A stretch of 9,050 nucleotides of DNA from an uncultured Bacteroidota bacterium (GCA_913062655.1 CAJXXO010000091.1:1-9050), one strand, 5' to 3'. Shown: positions 1-7,039, numbered from the stretch's first letter. A program made the numbers and translations. The notes: generated from the letters alone by a model not told the origin.

Positions 1-354
1 CTAGCTAAAGTAAACTCACAAAGCTTTTCAGAAGATACAGGTCGATTATTGGAAAATGCCGTGTACCTGCACCTGCGAAGAACAGCCCATCAATTATTCT
101 ATTACAGAGAAAAAAAGGAGTGCGATTTCCTGGTCTTTGACGGTAAACAATGCAAAGAAATCATTCAGGTTGCCCAGCGCGTTTATAAGGATAATTTGTC
201 CAGAGAAATTGGTGGACTACTGGAAGCTGCGCAACACCTTTCGATGCGCACAGGTAAGATTATTACCCTGGATCAGGAAGACAATTGGAAAGAAGGGGGC
301 ATCGAAATTGACATTATTCCTTTCCATAGGTGGGTGGAAGGATTGCCTCAATAA
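1..354 (+). CDS. DUF4143-type AAA ATPase, C-terminal fragment (5' end outside window)
   Basis: The reading frame is open from base 1 and ends at TAA 352-354, so this is the last roughly 117 residues of a longer protein. The pattern resembles the C-terminal DUF4143 domain of AAA_14/DUF4143 ATPases: a 'DTGRLLENAVYLHL' stretch, then 'YYREKKECDFLVFDG' (the nuclease-like Y-R...E-x-DFlV core), then 'IIQVAQ'. In the family this domain follows an N-terminal P-loop ATPase of about 200 residues and is usually some 380-430 aa in total; the ATPase part lies outside the window. Cellular role is poorly known; the DUF4143 fold is related to PD-(D/E)XK-like nucleases, which is family knowledge and not shown here. 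A TTG at 49 could be read as a start, but the homologous pattern begins upstream of it, so I treat the gene as partial. It ends at the terminator it shares with mdh. Confidence 0.75.
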   Translation, partial: LAKVNSQSFSEDTGRLLENAVYLHLRRTAHQLFYYREKKECDFLVFDGKQCKEIIQVAQRVYKDNLSREIGGLLEAAQHLSMRTGKIITLDQEDNWKEGGIEIDIIPFHRWVEGLPQ

Positions 355-388
355 AAAAAGCCCACTACTCATCAGCAATGGGCCTTTC
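353..388. terminator. Bidirectional intrinsic terminator between DUF4143 gene and mdh
   Basis: The stem GCCCA (360-364) pairs with TGGGC (379-383). On the minus strand the loop can extend the stem through TGCT/AGTA around a GATG loop, and the hairpin is followed by seven T (353-359), a classic rho-independent terminator for mdh. On the plus strand the same stem is followed by CTTTCTC, a weaker U-tract, so it may also end the DUF4143 transcript. The A-run overlaps the DUF4143 stop codon. Confidence 0.8.
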
Positions 389-406
389 TCTATCTAATCA
401 TTGGAC

Positions 407-1345
407 TTAGTCCATGATGTTCATATTGTCCAGTACATTCAGCACTTCTTTAACAGACTTAGCGCTATCATGTAGCAGAGCTTTTTCGTCTTCGTTGAGG
501 TCCAATTCGATGATCTCTTCGATACCGTTTTTACCCAACTTCACAGGCACACCCAGGTACATGTCCTTCAGGCCATACTGACCATCCAACCAGGCACAGC
601 AAGGGAAGATGCGCTGCTCGTCTTTCAGGATCGCTTCCACCATCTGTGCCGCAGCAGCACCGGGTGCATACCAAGCAGAGGTTCCCAGCAAGTTCACGAT
701 CTCTCCGCCACCTTTCTTGGTGCGCTCAACAATCTTGTTCAATGCTTCATCATCGATCAATTCAGTCACCGGAATACCGCTTACGGTAGTGTAGCGTGGC
801 AGGGGCACCATGGTATCCCCGTGGCCACCCATCAACACGGCCTGAATGTCCTTTGGTGATACATTCAAGGCTTCAGCCAGGAAAGCGCGGTACCGGGCCG
901 TATCGAGGATACCGGCCATACCAAATACACGGCTGCTGTCGATCTTAGCGGTCAGGTAAGCGGCATAGGTCATTACATCCAGTGGGTTGGATACCACAAC
1001 AATGATGGTATCGGGCGAGTATTTGATCACCTGCTCAGTCACCGACTTCACGATACCGGCATTGGTGCTGATCAAGTCATCACGGCTCATGCCCGGCTTA
1101 CGGGGCAAACCACTGGTGATCACCACTACGTCAGAATTTGCTGTCTTCGCATAGTCATTGGTTACCCCAATTGTCTTCGTGCTGTAATATTCTACCGGTG
1201 CGGTTTCCCAGATATCGAGGGCTTTACCTTCGGCATAGTTCTCTTTAATATCGAGGGCAACTACTTCTTTGATGAAGTCTTTTCGGGCGAGGGCGTCCAC
1301 GCAAGTTGCTCCTACATTTCCTGCTCCGATTACGGATACTTTCAT
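407..1345 (-). CDS. mdh: Malate dehydrogenase (NAD-dependent, LDH-like type)
   Basis: A cytosolic TCA-cycle enzyme that interconverts malate and oxaloacetate with NAD(H). The protein has 312 residues, normal for the family. Visible motifs: the Rossmann dinucleotide loop GAGNVG at 7-12; Asp32 at the end of beta-2, which favours NAD over NADP; the mobile loop with Arg82 and Arg88 (PRKPGMSRDDL), whose arginine at the specificity position marks malate rather than lactate dehydrogenase; Asn120 in SNPLD; the Asp148/Arg151 substrate-binding pair in LDTARYR; and the catalytic His175 in GGHGDTMVPL. This is the LDH-like MDH group typical of Bacteroidota, Chlorobi and Chloroflexi, not the E. coli type. 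The ATG start puts GAGNVG at the expected position. Transcribed alone, from a candidate promoter at 1386-1393, ending at a strong terminator right after the gene. Nothing is broken or missing. Confidence 0.97.
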   Translation of the reverse strand: MKVSVIGAGNVGATCVDALARKDFIKEVVALDIKENYAEGKALDIWETAPVEYYSTKTIGVTNDYAKTANSDVVVITSGLPRKPGMSRDDLISTNAGIVKSVTEQVIKYSPDTIIVVVSNPLDVMTYAAYLTAKIDSSRVFGMAGILDTARYRAFLAEALNVSPKDIQAVLMGGHGDTMVPLPRYTTVSGIPVTELIDDEALNKIVERTKKGGGEIVNLLGTSAWYAPGAAAAQMVEAILKDEQRIFPCCAWLDGQYGLKDMYLGVPVKLGKNGIEEIIELDLNEDEKALLHDSAKSVKEVLNVLDNMNIMD

Positions 1346-1385
1346 GATGGAAAGGCGTTTTTGATTAGCAAATGGAATTGAGAAA

Positions 1386-1393
1386 CAAAATTA
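1386..1393 (-). promoter_or_regulatory. Candidate mdh promoter (-7 element)
   Basis: On the minus strand this reads TAATTTTG, an exact match to the Bacteroidota sigma-ABfr -7 consensus TAnnTTTG. It lies about 40 bases before the mdh ATG, giving a leader of roughly 35 bases. I see no convincing TTTG-like -33 element at the right distance, so the call rests on the -7 box and its position. Confidence 0.5.
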
Positions 1394-1432
1394 ACCCATT
1401 TGCCGTTGGAACCCTTGAATTCGCAACGCAAA

Positions 1433-1462
1433 TTTCCCTTCGTACCCAATTCGTTAGATTTG
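1433..1462 (+). promoter_or_regulatory. Candidate promoter of the M43 protease gene
   Basis: TAGATTTG at 1455-1462 matches the Bacteroidota -7 consensus TAnnTTTG. A weak -33-like TTTC lies at 1433-1436, with 18 bases between. Transcription would start near 1469, leaving a leader of about 16 bases before the ATG at 1485; that leader is A-rich (gcaaaatcaaag) and has no Shine-Dalgarno sequence, as is usual in this phylum. Confidence 0.5.
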
Positions 1463-1484
1463 CACGCGGCAAAATCAAAGTTTC

Positions 1485-2918
1485 ATGCGTTTATTCCTTA
1501 CCGCAGCAGTATCTATGCTGCTCTCTTTTCCGCTGCTGGCACAACAGCCAGCTATAGAGGACTATTGTGCCACCGATCATTTGAGTGCGGAACAAGAGGC
1601 TTTTTTGCAAGATTTTCGTCAACATCCGGATCGATTTGCCGAAGGTGAGCGATCTACGCGGTATGTGCCTGTACAAGTGCACATTGTCGGGCAGGATAAT
1701 GGCTCCGGCTACTACCCGGTGGAGGACGTGCTGCGCAATATGTGTGAAGTAAACGATTGGTACAAAGACGCCAACATCCACTTTTACATTAAGGATCCAA
1801 TCAATTACATCGATAAGTCGGTCTATTTTAATCATAGTGGCGCTCAGGGTCGTTCAATGATGAATATCTACAATGTCCCCAATCGCCTGAACTGGTATAT
1901 CGTAAATGATCCGGCTGGCACGTGTGGTTACTTTTCGCCATTTGGCGATGCAGTAGCCCTTCGCAAATCATGTCTAGGTCCCGGCAACACTACGCTGGCC
2001 CATGAATTTGGGCACTTCTTGAGTTTGCCTCACACCTTCAATGGTTGGGAAGGTGGCCGTCCGCCTACGCAATTCATAGAGCGGGCCGATGGCTCCAACT
2101 GCCAAACAGCAGGTGACGGATTTTGCGATACACCTGCCGACTACCTGGCCGACCGCTGGACCTGTCCATACAATGGCAACGTATTGATTGATCCGGTAGG
2201 CGATACAGTTATCCCGGATGGTACGCAAATCATGAGTTATTCGAATGACGCATGCCAAACGAGCTTCAGCAACTCGCAAAACAATGCTATGCGTGCTTTC
2301 ATCGCCACTAATCGTTCCAATCTGGTGAATCAAGGCTCACCAGCCACTATACCGGCCACACAGTCCCCTAATTTGATTAGCCCCACGGACAATGCCGCAG
2401 CGATTCCTGCTAACCAGGTAACCTTAGAGTGGCAGTCACTGCCAAGTGCCAATTTGTATCATGTGGAGGTGTCCAGGATTTCAGCTTTTGCCCTGCACGA
2501 GTTTAATAATGTAACAACCAGTACTTCCATAACGGTACCCGATCTGTTGCCTGGCCGAACCTATTACTGGCGCGTAACGGCCATGAATACGGGCAATACT
2601 TGTACCCGGCTGTCAAGTGGTACGTTTTCCTTCGCCACTACCGAACCCACAGGTATCGGGCCTACCGAGGTGTTGAAGGGTGTGAAAGTATATCCGAATC
2701 CTGCACAGCAGGGCGCCCCCTTGCTGGTAGACCTTTCCACCTACCCACTATTGGATGGCGCCATGCAACTGTATAGCATGGATGGCCGATTGGTACATCA
2801 GGAGGTGATTGGGGGTAATTATTTGTCAATACCCACCGGAAAACTGGCACAGGGCGTCTATCAATTGCGTATCACCTCAGTTGAAGGACAATACACGCAG
2901 CGTGTTGTCATTCAATAA
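1485..2918 (+). CDS. Secreted M43 (pappalysin-type) zinc metalloprotease with T9SS sorting domain
   Basis: A predicted extracellular or cell-surface protease of 477 aa. Residues 1-20 form a Sec signal peptide (MRLFL, hydrophobic core, cleavage near LLA/QQ). The catalytic domain is about 55-285: zinc motif HEFGHFLSLPH, with His173, Glu174, His177 and His183, and a Met-turn at Met250 in QIMSYS followed by D-x-C and a FSNSQ segment, the order seen in MEROPS family M43B. Six cysteines between 147 and 257 could form disulfides. An Fn3-like domain spans about 295-386 (LEWQSLPSANLYHVEVS ... YYWRVTA). The C-terminus, about 400-477, is a T9SS type A sorting domain (VKVYPNP, LYSMDGRLV, GVYQLRI, ending QRVVIQ), which directs outer-membrane export and is normally cleaved. 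The usual Gly of HExxHxxGxxH is Ser180. The substrate is unknown. The ATG at 1485 is supported by the signal peptide and the promoter just upstream. Confidence 0.93.
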   Translation: MRLFLTAAVSMLLSFPLLAQQPAIEDYCATDHLSAEQEAFLQDFRQHPDRFAEGERSTRYVPVQVHIVGQDNGSGYYPVEDVLRNMCEVNDWYKDANIHFYIKDPINYIDKSVYFNHSGAQGRSMMNIYNVPNRLNWYIVNDPAGTCGYFSPFGDAVALRKSCLGPGNTTLAHEFGHFLSLPHTFNGWEGGRPPTQFIERADGSNCQTAGDGFCDTPADYLADRWTCPYNGNVLIDPVGDTVIPDGTQIMSYSNDACQTSFSNSQNNAMRAFIATNRSNLVNQGSPATIPATQSPNLISPTDNAAAIPANQVTLEWQSLPSANLYHVEVSRISAFALHEFNNVTTSTSITVPDLLPGRTYYWRVTAMNTGNTCTRLSSGTFSFATTEPTGIGPTEVLKGVKVYPNPAQQGAPLLVDLSTYPLLDGAMQLYSMDGRLVHQEVIGGNYLSIPTGKLAQGVYQLRITSVEGQYTQRVVIQ

Positions 2919-4271
2919 CTAGCCGGATGGTATCCAGCGTAACCGAACCACTTGCCGGGTGGATGGTGTAATCTTAAACCGGTCGTCTATCCGGTAGGGG
3001 AGCACCCAGGCAATGCGTTCACCCGATTGCAATACCTGCACCTTTTCCTTATCCAGTTTGGATAGCTTCAAATCTGTCATCAGGTCGCTGAGCTTCTTTT
3101 TACCTACCTTATCACTATCTCGCTTGGTCATGCCCAGCGGGTAGCAATAGTCACCTGTAGCCCATGGACGAATCAGGAGGGGCCATTCCACTTTTTCTGC
3201 ATCCAAGAGGGCAATATGGCGATCCTTGGGGATAGTTCGTCCCCACTGCCAGGGTTCCACTTTAAGCTGTAGGGTGCCCGTAGGTAAGGTCACCTGATCT
3301 TGCTTAGCCGATAGCCAAACGCGCGAAGCCTGCTGGCTATCACGATGGGCCAGAATGAGAAACCTGCGGTGCTTGACCAACTGGTATTGTTCGCTGTAGA
3401 CAACCTGACCGGCTGTGTCTGTTGACAAGGCCAATATTTTCGTGAGCTGATCGGTATGGAAGCCTTTATCGGCCAGGAGGGCATAGAGCAGTTGCACCGG
3501 ATGCGAATAGCTTAGCAGTCTGCGCAATGGAATATATATCTCTTTGCCCCGCTGGTCGAGCAGCTTTTTTCTGTAGTCCTCCAAACGTTGTTCGTAGAGG
3601 GCTTCCACGTGCCGCCACCGCTGTATGTTGTCCTGCATAGTGTTGATGACGGATGGATTAAGCTCGGCTAGCTTGGGCAGCACTTCGTGTCTGATAAAAT
3701 TGCGCTGGTAAGCCATAGTAGCATTGGTGGCATCCTCTCTATAGCTAATCTGATGGGCTTTGGCATAGGCTCGAATCTCCTCTCGAGTGGCCCATAGCAG
3801 CGGCCGAATTCGCACACCGTTGCGGGGTAGGATACCGTGCAGCCCTTTTATGCCGGTACCTTTCACTATGTTGAGCAACAACGTCTCTACATTGTCATTC
3901 GCCTGGTGGGCAGTCGCTATAAGATGGTAGCCCTCAGCTTGCCGTAATTGTTCCAGCCAACTGTAGCGCAAGTCCCTGGCCCGCATTTGCAGGCTATCGC
4001 CCGCCAGTTGGTCGGTGTCGATGGGCAGTTCGGTAGAAAAAACAGGGACCTTTAATTGGTGAGCGAGTTGGGTTACAAAGGCTGCATCTGCATCAGAATC
4101 AGTGCCGCGTAGTTTGTAGTTGACATGTGCCAGGGCAAAGGGAAGGGATAGGGCTTTGAAGAGGTGAGCCAACACGGTACTGTCTATACCTCCACTGGCG
4201 GCCAGCAGCACCTTTTGGTGTGATTGACGCAAGCCCTCCTGCTCGATATAGTTGGCCAGGCGTTCTCTCAT
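2919..4271 (-). CDS. tilS: tRNA(Ile)-lysidine synthase
   Basis: Cytosolic enzyme that uses ATP and lysine to convert C34 of tRNA-Ile(CAU) to lysidine, so that the tRNA reads AUA codons and is charged with isoleucine; essential in most bacteria. The protein has 450 residues, close to the usual 430-460. The N-type ATP pyrophosphatase PP-loop SGGIDS is at 26-31; HVNYKLRG at 49-56 and AHQANDNVETLLLNI at 121-135 are family motifs, followed by KGTGIKGLHGI, RPLL at 156-159, EDATN at 180-184 and QRNFIRHEVLPKL at 189-201. The C-terminal tRNA-binding domain spans about 366-445 (RPW-x-x-GDYCYPLGM ... KKLSDLMTDLKL ... IAWVLPYRIDDRFKI). The ATG overlaps the stop of the TPR gene upstream (ATGA), so translation is probably coupled. 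Its TAG stop directly abuts the stop of the convergent protease gene. Confidence 0.96.
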   Translation of the reverse strand: MRERLANYIEQEGLRQSHQKVLLAASGGIDSTVLAHLFKALSLPFALAHVNYKLRGTDSDADAAFVTQLAHQLKVPVFSTELPIDTDQLAGDSLQMRARDLRYSWLEQLRQAEGYHLIATAHQANDNVETLLLNIVKGTGIKGLHGILPRNGVRIRPLLWATREEIRAYAKAHQISYREDATNATMAYQRNFIRHEVLPKLAELNPSVINTMQDNIQRWRHVEALYEQRLEDYRKKLLDQRGKEIYIPLRRLLSYSHPVQLLYALLADKGFHTDQLTKILALSTDTAGQVVYSEQYQLVKHRRFLILAHRDSQQASRVWLSAKQDQVTLPTGTLQLKVEPWQWGRTIPKDRHIALLDAEKVEWPLLIRPWATGDYCYPLGMTKRDSDKVGKKKLSDLMTDLKLSKLDKEKVQVLQSGERIAWVLPYRIDDRFKITPSTRQVVRLRWIPSG

Positions 4272-4597
4272 TCTTCCAGGTCATCTTCTACCAGCATCAA
4301 TACGGTTTGCAATTCGCCCTTAGCGTGGTGGTCGCCCAATGCTGTGGCAATGGCGATGCCTTTTTGATAGGTGTCACGGGCAGCCTCTAGCTGATCCAGC
4401 TCCTCGTAGGCCTTGCCCAGGTGGTAATACGTACCCACGTGATACTCATCCAGCGCTACCGCCTTTTGATAGAGAGGCAGGGCATCCGACCAAGCCCCGG
4501 CACGGGCCAACTCAAGGCCCTTGGCATGCCATAAAAAAGGGTCTTCCGGACGCTTTTCAAGTAGCGCGTTCAACTGTTCCAGCCGCTTTGTGTTCAT
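4268..4597 (-). CDS. Small TPR protein upstream of tilS
   Basis: A short soluble protein of 109 residues if it starts at the ATG at 4597. Two tetratricopeptide repeats are visible: one starting PEDPFLWHAKGLELARAGAWSDA and a second starting HVGTYYHLGKAYEELDQLEAA, each about 34 residues with the small/aromatic pattern W-G-Y-A; a short acidic tail (VEDDLEE) follows. TPRs mediate protein-protein contacts; no catalytic motif is seen, and the partner is unknown. A GTG start at 4633 would add 12 residues (Thr/Tyr-rich), but those would cover the etfB -7 box at 4621-4628 and look like leader, so I prefer the ATG. Its TGA overlaps the tilS ATG by four bases, which implies one transcript and coupled translation. 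The gene diverges from etfB. I could not find a clear promoter for it. Confidence 0.8.
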   Translation of the reverse strand: MNTKRLEQLNALLEKRPEDPFLWHAKGLELARAGAWSDALPLYQKAVALDEYHVGTYYHLGKAYEELDQLEAARDTYQKGIAIATALGDHHAKGELQTVLMLVEDDLEE

Positions 4598-4628
4598 TTC
4601 AGTAGTTGTTGTAGAATAAGTATATTTG
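4597..4628 (+). promoter_or_regulatory. Candidate promoter of the etfB-etfA-nuclease-nupC unit
   Basis: TATATTTG at 4621-4628 is an exact match to TAnnTTTG. A weak TTTC -33-like element lies at 4597-4600, 20 bases upstream. Transcription would start near 4635, about 31 bases before the etfB ATG. The element sits in the short divergent region shared with the TPR gene, and its -33 part touches that gene's start codon. Confidence 0.5.
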
Positions 4629-4665
4629 TGCACCTTGAAAATTCCACTGAAAAGCCCTCTAATTT

Positions 4666-5409
4666 ATGAAAATACTGGTCTGTATAAGCAAAGTCCCTGA
4701 CACCACCACAAAGATCCAGTTCACGAACGATAACAAGGAATTTGATACCAATAACGTACAATTCATCCTCAATCCTTACGATGAATGGTATGCACTGGTC
4801 CGCGCCCTGGAGATCAAAGAAGCCGGTACCGCTGAGCAAGTAACGGTTATCAACGTAGGGCCGGCAGAAAATGACCAGGTTATCCGTAAGGCACTGGCCA
4901 TCGGAGCCGATGATGCTGTGCGGGTGAATATGGATCCCAAAGACACTTACGCTACTGCGGTTCAAATTGCGCAGTACGCCAAAGACAACGACTTTACCTT
5001 AATCATGACTGGCAAGGAGACCATCGATTACAACGGTTCTTCCCTGGGTGGTATGGTAGCCGAGCTGATGGATGCGCCATTTATTTCCTATGCTTCGCAT
5101 TTGGAGATGGAGGGTGACACAGCGGTTGTGACCCGTGAGATCGAAGGAGGATCTGAGGTGATGGAAACCGGCCTGCCGCTCGTGGTAAGTGCACAAAAAG
5201 GAATGGCCGAAGCACGCATCCCGACCATGCGGGGTATCATGGGCGCTCGTACTAAGCCATTGAACGTGGTGGAGCCGGTAGCGGCATCGGACCTCACGGC
5301 TATTGCGCAGTACGAATTGCCACCCGAGAAAGGCGATGTGAAGCTGATTGATCCGGAGAATGTACAGGAGTTGATCGACCTATTGCATAACGAAGCAAAA
5401 GTGATATAA
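4666..5409 (+). CDS. etfB: Electron transfer flavoprotein, beta subunit
   Basis: The beta subunit of the ETF heterodimer, which collects electrons from acyl-CoA and other flavin dehydrogenases in the cytosol and passes them to a membrane ETF:quinone oxidoreductase. The 247 residues are the usual length. Visible: the N-terminal strand MKILVCISKVPDT; NPYDEWYA at 36-43 (family NPYDExA); the nucleotide-binding stretch TGKETIDYNGSSLGGMVAEL at 115-134, where most ETFs have a Gln-Ala-Ile-Asp loop; and the beta signature from about 159 to 198 (EIEGGSEV ... LPLVVSAQKGMAEARIPTMRGIM). The loop lacks the DGDTAQ pattern of bifurcating ETFs, so I infer a classical, AMP-containing, non-bifurcating protein. 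First gene of a packed unit; etfA begins 2 bases after the stop, so equal expression by translational coupling is likely. No Shine-Dalgarno precedes the ATG. Confidence 0.96.
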   Translation: MKILVCISKVPDTTTKIQFTNDNKEFDTNNVQFILNPYDEWYALVRALEIKEAGTAEQVTVINVGPAENDQVIRKALAIGADDAVRVNMDPKDTYATAVQIAQYAKDNDFTLIMTGKETIDYNGSSLGGMVAELMDAPFISYASHLEMEGDTAVVTREIEGGSEVMETGLPLVVSAQKGMAEARIPTMRGIMGARTKPLNVVEPVAASDLTAIAQYELPPEKGDVKLIDPENVQELIDLLHNEAKVI

Positions 5410-5411
5410 GC

Positions 5412-6380
5412 ATGTCAGTACTCGTATTTGCGGAGAATATAGATGGACAATATAAAAAGGCTACTTACGAGGTAGTCAATTATGGCAAGAAGATAGCCGG
5501 GAAGATCGGTGGTGAGGTAGTTGTATACACTACCGGTGAAGCGGATCATGCCGCATTGGGTCAGTATGGTGCCGACAAGATTTTGGTGGATGGAGACAGT
5601 CGCCTGTCCGTATTGGACGGTGGTGCTTATGCTAAGGCGATCGCCAAAGCAGCCGAGCAAAGTGGAGCTACCGTAGTTGTCTTTTCCCATTCCTCTACCG
5701 GCAAATCATTGGCCAGCCGGGTAGCGGCTCGTATGGAGGCCGGGTTGGTGCCGGGTGCCGTGGATGTGCCCAATACCGACAATGGTTTCACCGTAAAAAA
5801 GAGCGTTTTCTCAGGCAAGGCCTTTGCTCACTACGCAGTACAATCTGACAAGAAAGTCATTTCCCTGACACCCAATACCTTTGCCCCGCAAGACATGAGC
5901 GGTGCCGGTGCCGTAGAATCATTTGATAATGGCCTCTCAGATGCTGACTTCAAGGTGAAAGTGCGTGAGCGCAAAAAGCCCGAAGGCGGTGTGCCGCTCG
6001 AAGAAGCCGAATTGGTTGTGTCTGGTGGACGTGGGTTGAAAGGGCCTGAAAACTGGAGCGTTGTAGAGAACCTGGCAGAGGTGATGGGCGCTAGCACCGC
6101 CTGTAGCCGTCCGGTAGCCGATTCCAACTGGCGACCTCACCACGAACATGTGGGGCAGACTGGTGGAACGATACGACCGAATCTCTATATTGCCATTGGT
6201 ATCAGTGGGGCCATACAACACCTGGCCGGTGTGAATCAGAGTAAGACGATTGTGGTTATTAATAAAGACCCCGAAGCGCCCTTCTTTAAAGCTGCGGATT
6301 ATGGCATCGTAGGTGATGCTTTTGAAGTAGTGCCGAAGTTAACCGAGGCGATGAAAGCTTTCAAGGCGGCCAATAACTAA
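5412..6380 (+). CDS. etfA: Electron transfer flavoprotein, alpha subunit
   Basis: The alpha subunit of ETF; it carries the redox FAD. It has 322 residues, normal for the family. Residues 1-190 form the N-terminal alpha/beta domain (MSVLVFAENIDG). The FAD domain follows: VVSGGRGLKGPENW at 202-215; SRPVADSNW at 232-240, whose arginine is the conserved FAD-contacting residue; VGQTGGTIRPNLYIAIGISGAIQHLAG at 247-273, the alpha-ETF signature, including the His270 that corresponds to the flavin-contacting His of human ETFA; and INKDPEAPFFKAADYGIVGD at 283-302. All key positions are present. The partner etfB is 2 bases upstream, and the DUF151 nuclease gene follows after 27 bases, with no terminator between. 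Confidence 0.97.
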   Translation: MSVLVFAENIDGQYKKATYEVVNYGKKIAGKIGGEVVVYTTGEADHAALGQYGADKILVDGDSRLSVLDGGAYAKAIAKAAEQSGATVVVFSHSSTGKSLASRVAARMEAGLVPGAVDVPNTDNGFTVKKSVFSGKAFAHYAVQSDKKVISLTPNTFAPQDMSGAGAVESFDNGLSDADFKVKVRERKKPEGGVPLEEAELVVSGGRGLKGPENWSVVENLAEVMGASTACSRPVADSNWRPHHEHVGQTGGTIRPNLYIAIGISGAIQHLAGVNQSKTIVVINKDPEAPFFKAADYGIVGDAFEVVPKLTEAMKAFKAANN

Positions 6381-6407
6381 ATGCTGCCCCAAAAAGACGC
6401 GTAGGGT

Positions 6408-7025
6408 ATGGAAAAGATCGAACTGGAGATCATTGCATTATCACACAGTATTACACAATCGCACTCCTATGCGGTGGTTTTGGGGGAAAAGTATGGCGCC
6501 AAGCGTAGGCTACCCATCGTGATTGGGGGCTTTGAGGCGCAGGCCATTGCGATAGCTATTGAAAACATCGAACCCACCCGCCCGCTTACCCACGACCTGA
6601 TGAAAAACATGCTCAGCATCTTTGAGGTCGCATTAAAGCAGGTGGTGATCAATGACCTGAAAAACGGGGTGTTCTATTCCCAACTGATTTGCGAACACAA
6701 CGGACAGACCTTTGAAATAGACTCCCGCACGAGTGATGCCATAGCATTGGCTACTCGATTTGATACGCCTATTTTTACCTACGAACCAATTTTGGAGTCG
6801 GCCGGCATTCAATTGGACGAAGAAGAACTGCAGCGCGAAGGGGAGCCAGGCGAAGAAGAGCCGGAAATGGCCACTTCTGAAACCACCGAAAGTGCGGCAA
6901 CCACTGATATGTCGGAGAAAAGTGTGGACGACCTGAAACTGCTGTTGGAAGAGGCGATCGATCAGGAGGATTATGAACGAGCTGCCAAAATAAGGGATGA
7001 GATCAACAAACGGTCCGGCAACTAA
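6408..7025 (+). CDS. Bifunctional nuclease-family protein (DUF151 + UVR domain)
   Basis: A predicted cytosolic protein of 205 residues. Residues 1-135 are a bifunctional nuclease (DUF151/BFN) domain: LPIVIGGFEAQAIAIAIENIEPTRPLTHDLM at 35-65 and FEIDSRTSDAIALATRFDTPIFTYEPIL at 102-129 carry the family's conserved EA-x-AIA, RPLTHDL and D-x-R-x-SDAIALA patterns. Some plant members have been reported to cut both RNA and DNA; activity of bacterial members is less certain. Residues 136-168 are an acidic, Ser/Thr-rich linker, and 171-203 (SVDDLKLLLEEAIDQEDYERAAKIRDEINKR) is a UVR motif like those in UvrB and UvrC, a helical-hairpin protein-contact module. The gene lies between etfA (27 bases) and the nucleoside transporter (14 bases) and is surely in the same transcript. 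As I recall, this etfA-nuclease-nupC order recurs in Bacteroidota. The in vivo role is unknown. Confidence 0.9.
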   Translation: MEKIELEIIALSHSITQSHSYAVVLGEKYGAKRRLPIVIGGFEAQAIAIAIENIEPTRPLTHDLMKNMLSIFEVALKQVVINDLKNGVFYSQLICEHNGQTFEIDSRTSDAIALATRFDTPIFTYEPILESAGIQLDEEELQREGEPGEEEPEMATSETTESAATTDMSEKSVDDLKLLLEEAIDQEDYERAAKIRDEINKRSGN

Positions 7026-7039
7026 CCCAAAGCCTATCC

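Noticed and set aside
1491..1835. Minus-strand open frame of 114 codons opposite the protease
   Set aside because: Lies wholly antisense to the well-supported protease gene; its translation shows no recognisable domain, so it is a shadow frame.
2934..2960. Terminator after the protease gene (GGAT-GGT-ATCC hairpin at the tilS end)
   Set aside because: Only four base pairs and no following T-run on either strand.
4666..6380. Electron-bifurcating ETF (FixAB-like)
   Set aside because: The beta subunit lacks the DGDTAQ-type loop, and no partner such as fixC/fixX or a bifurcating dehydrogenase is adjacent, so an ordinary ETF is more likely.
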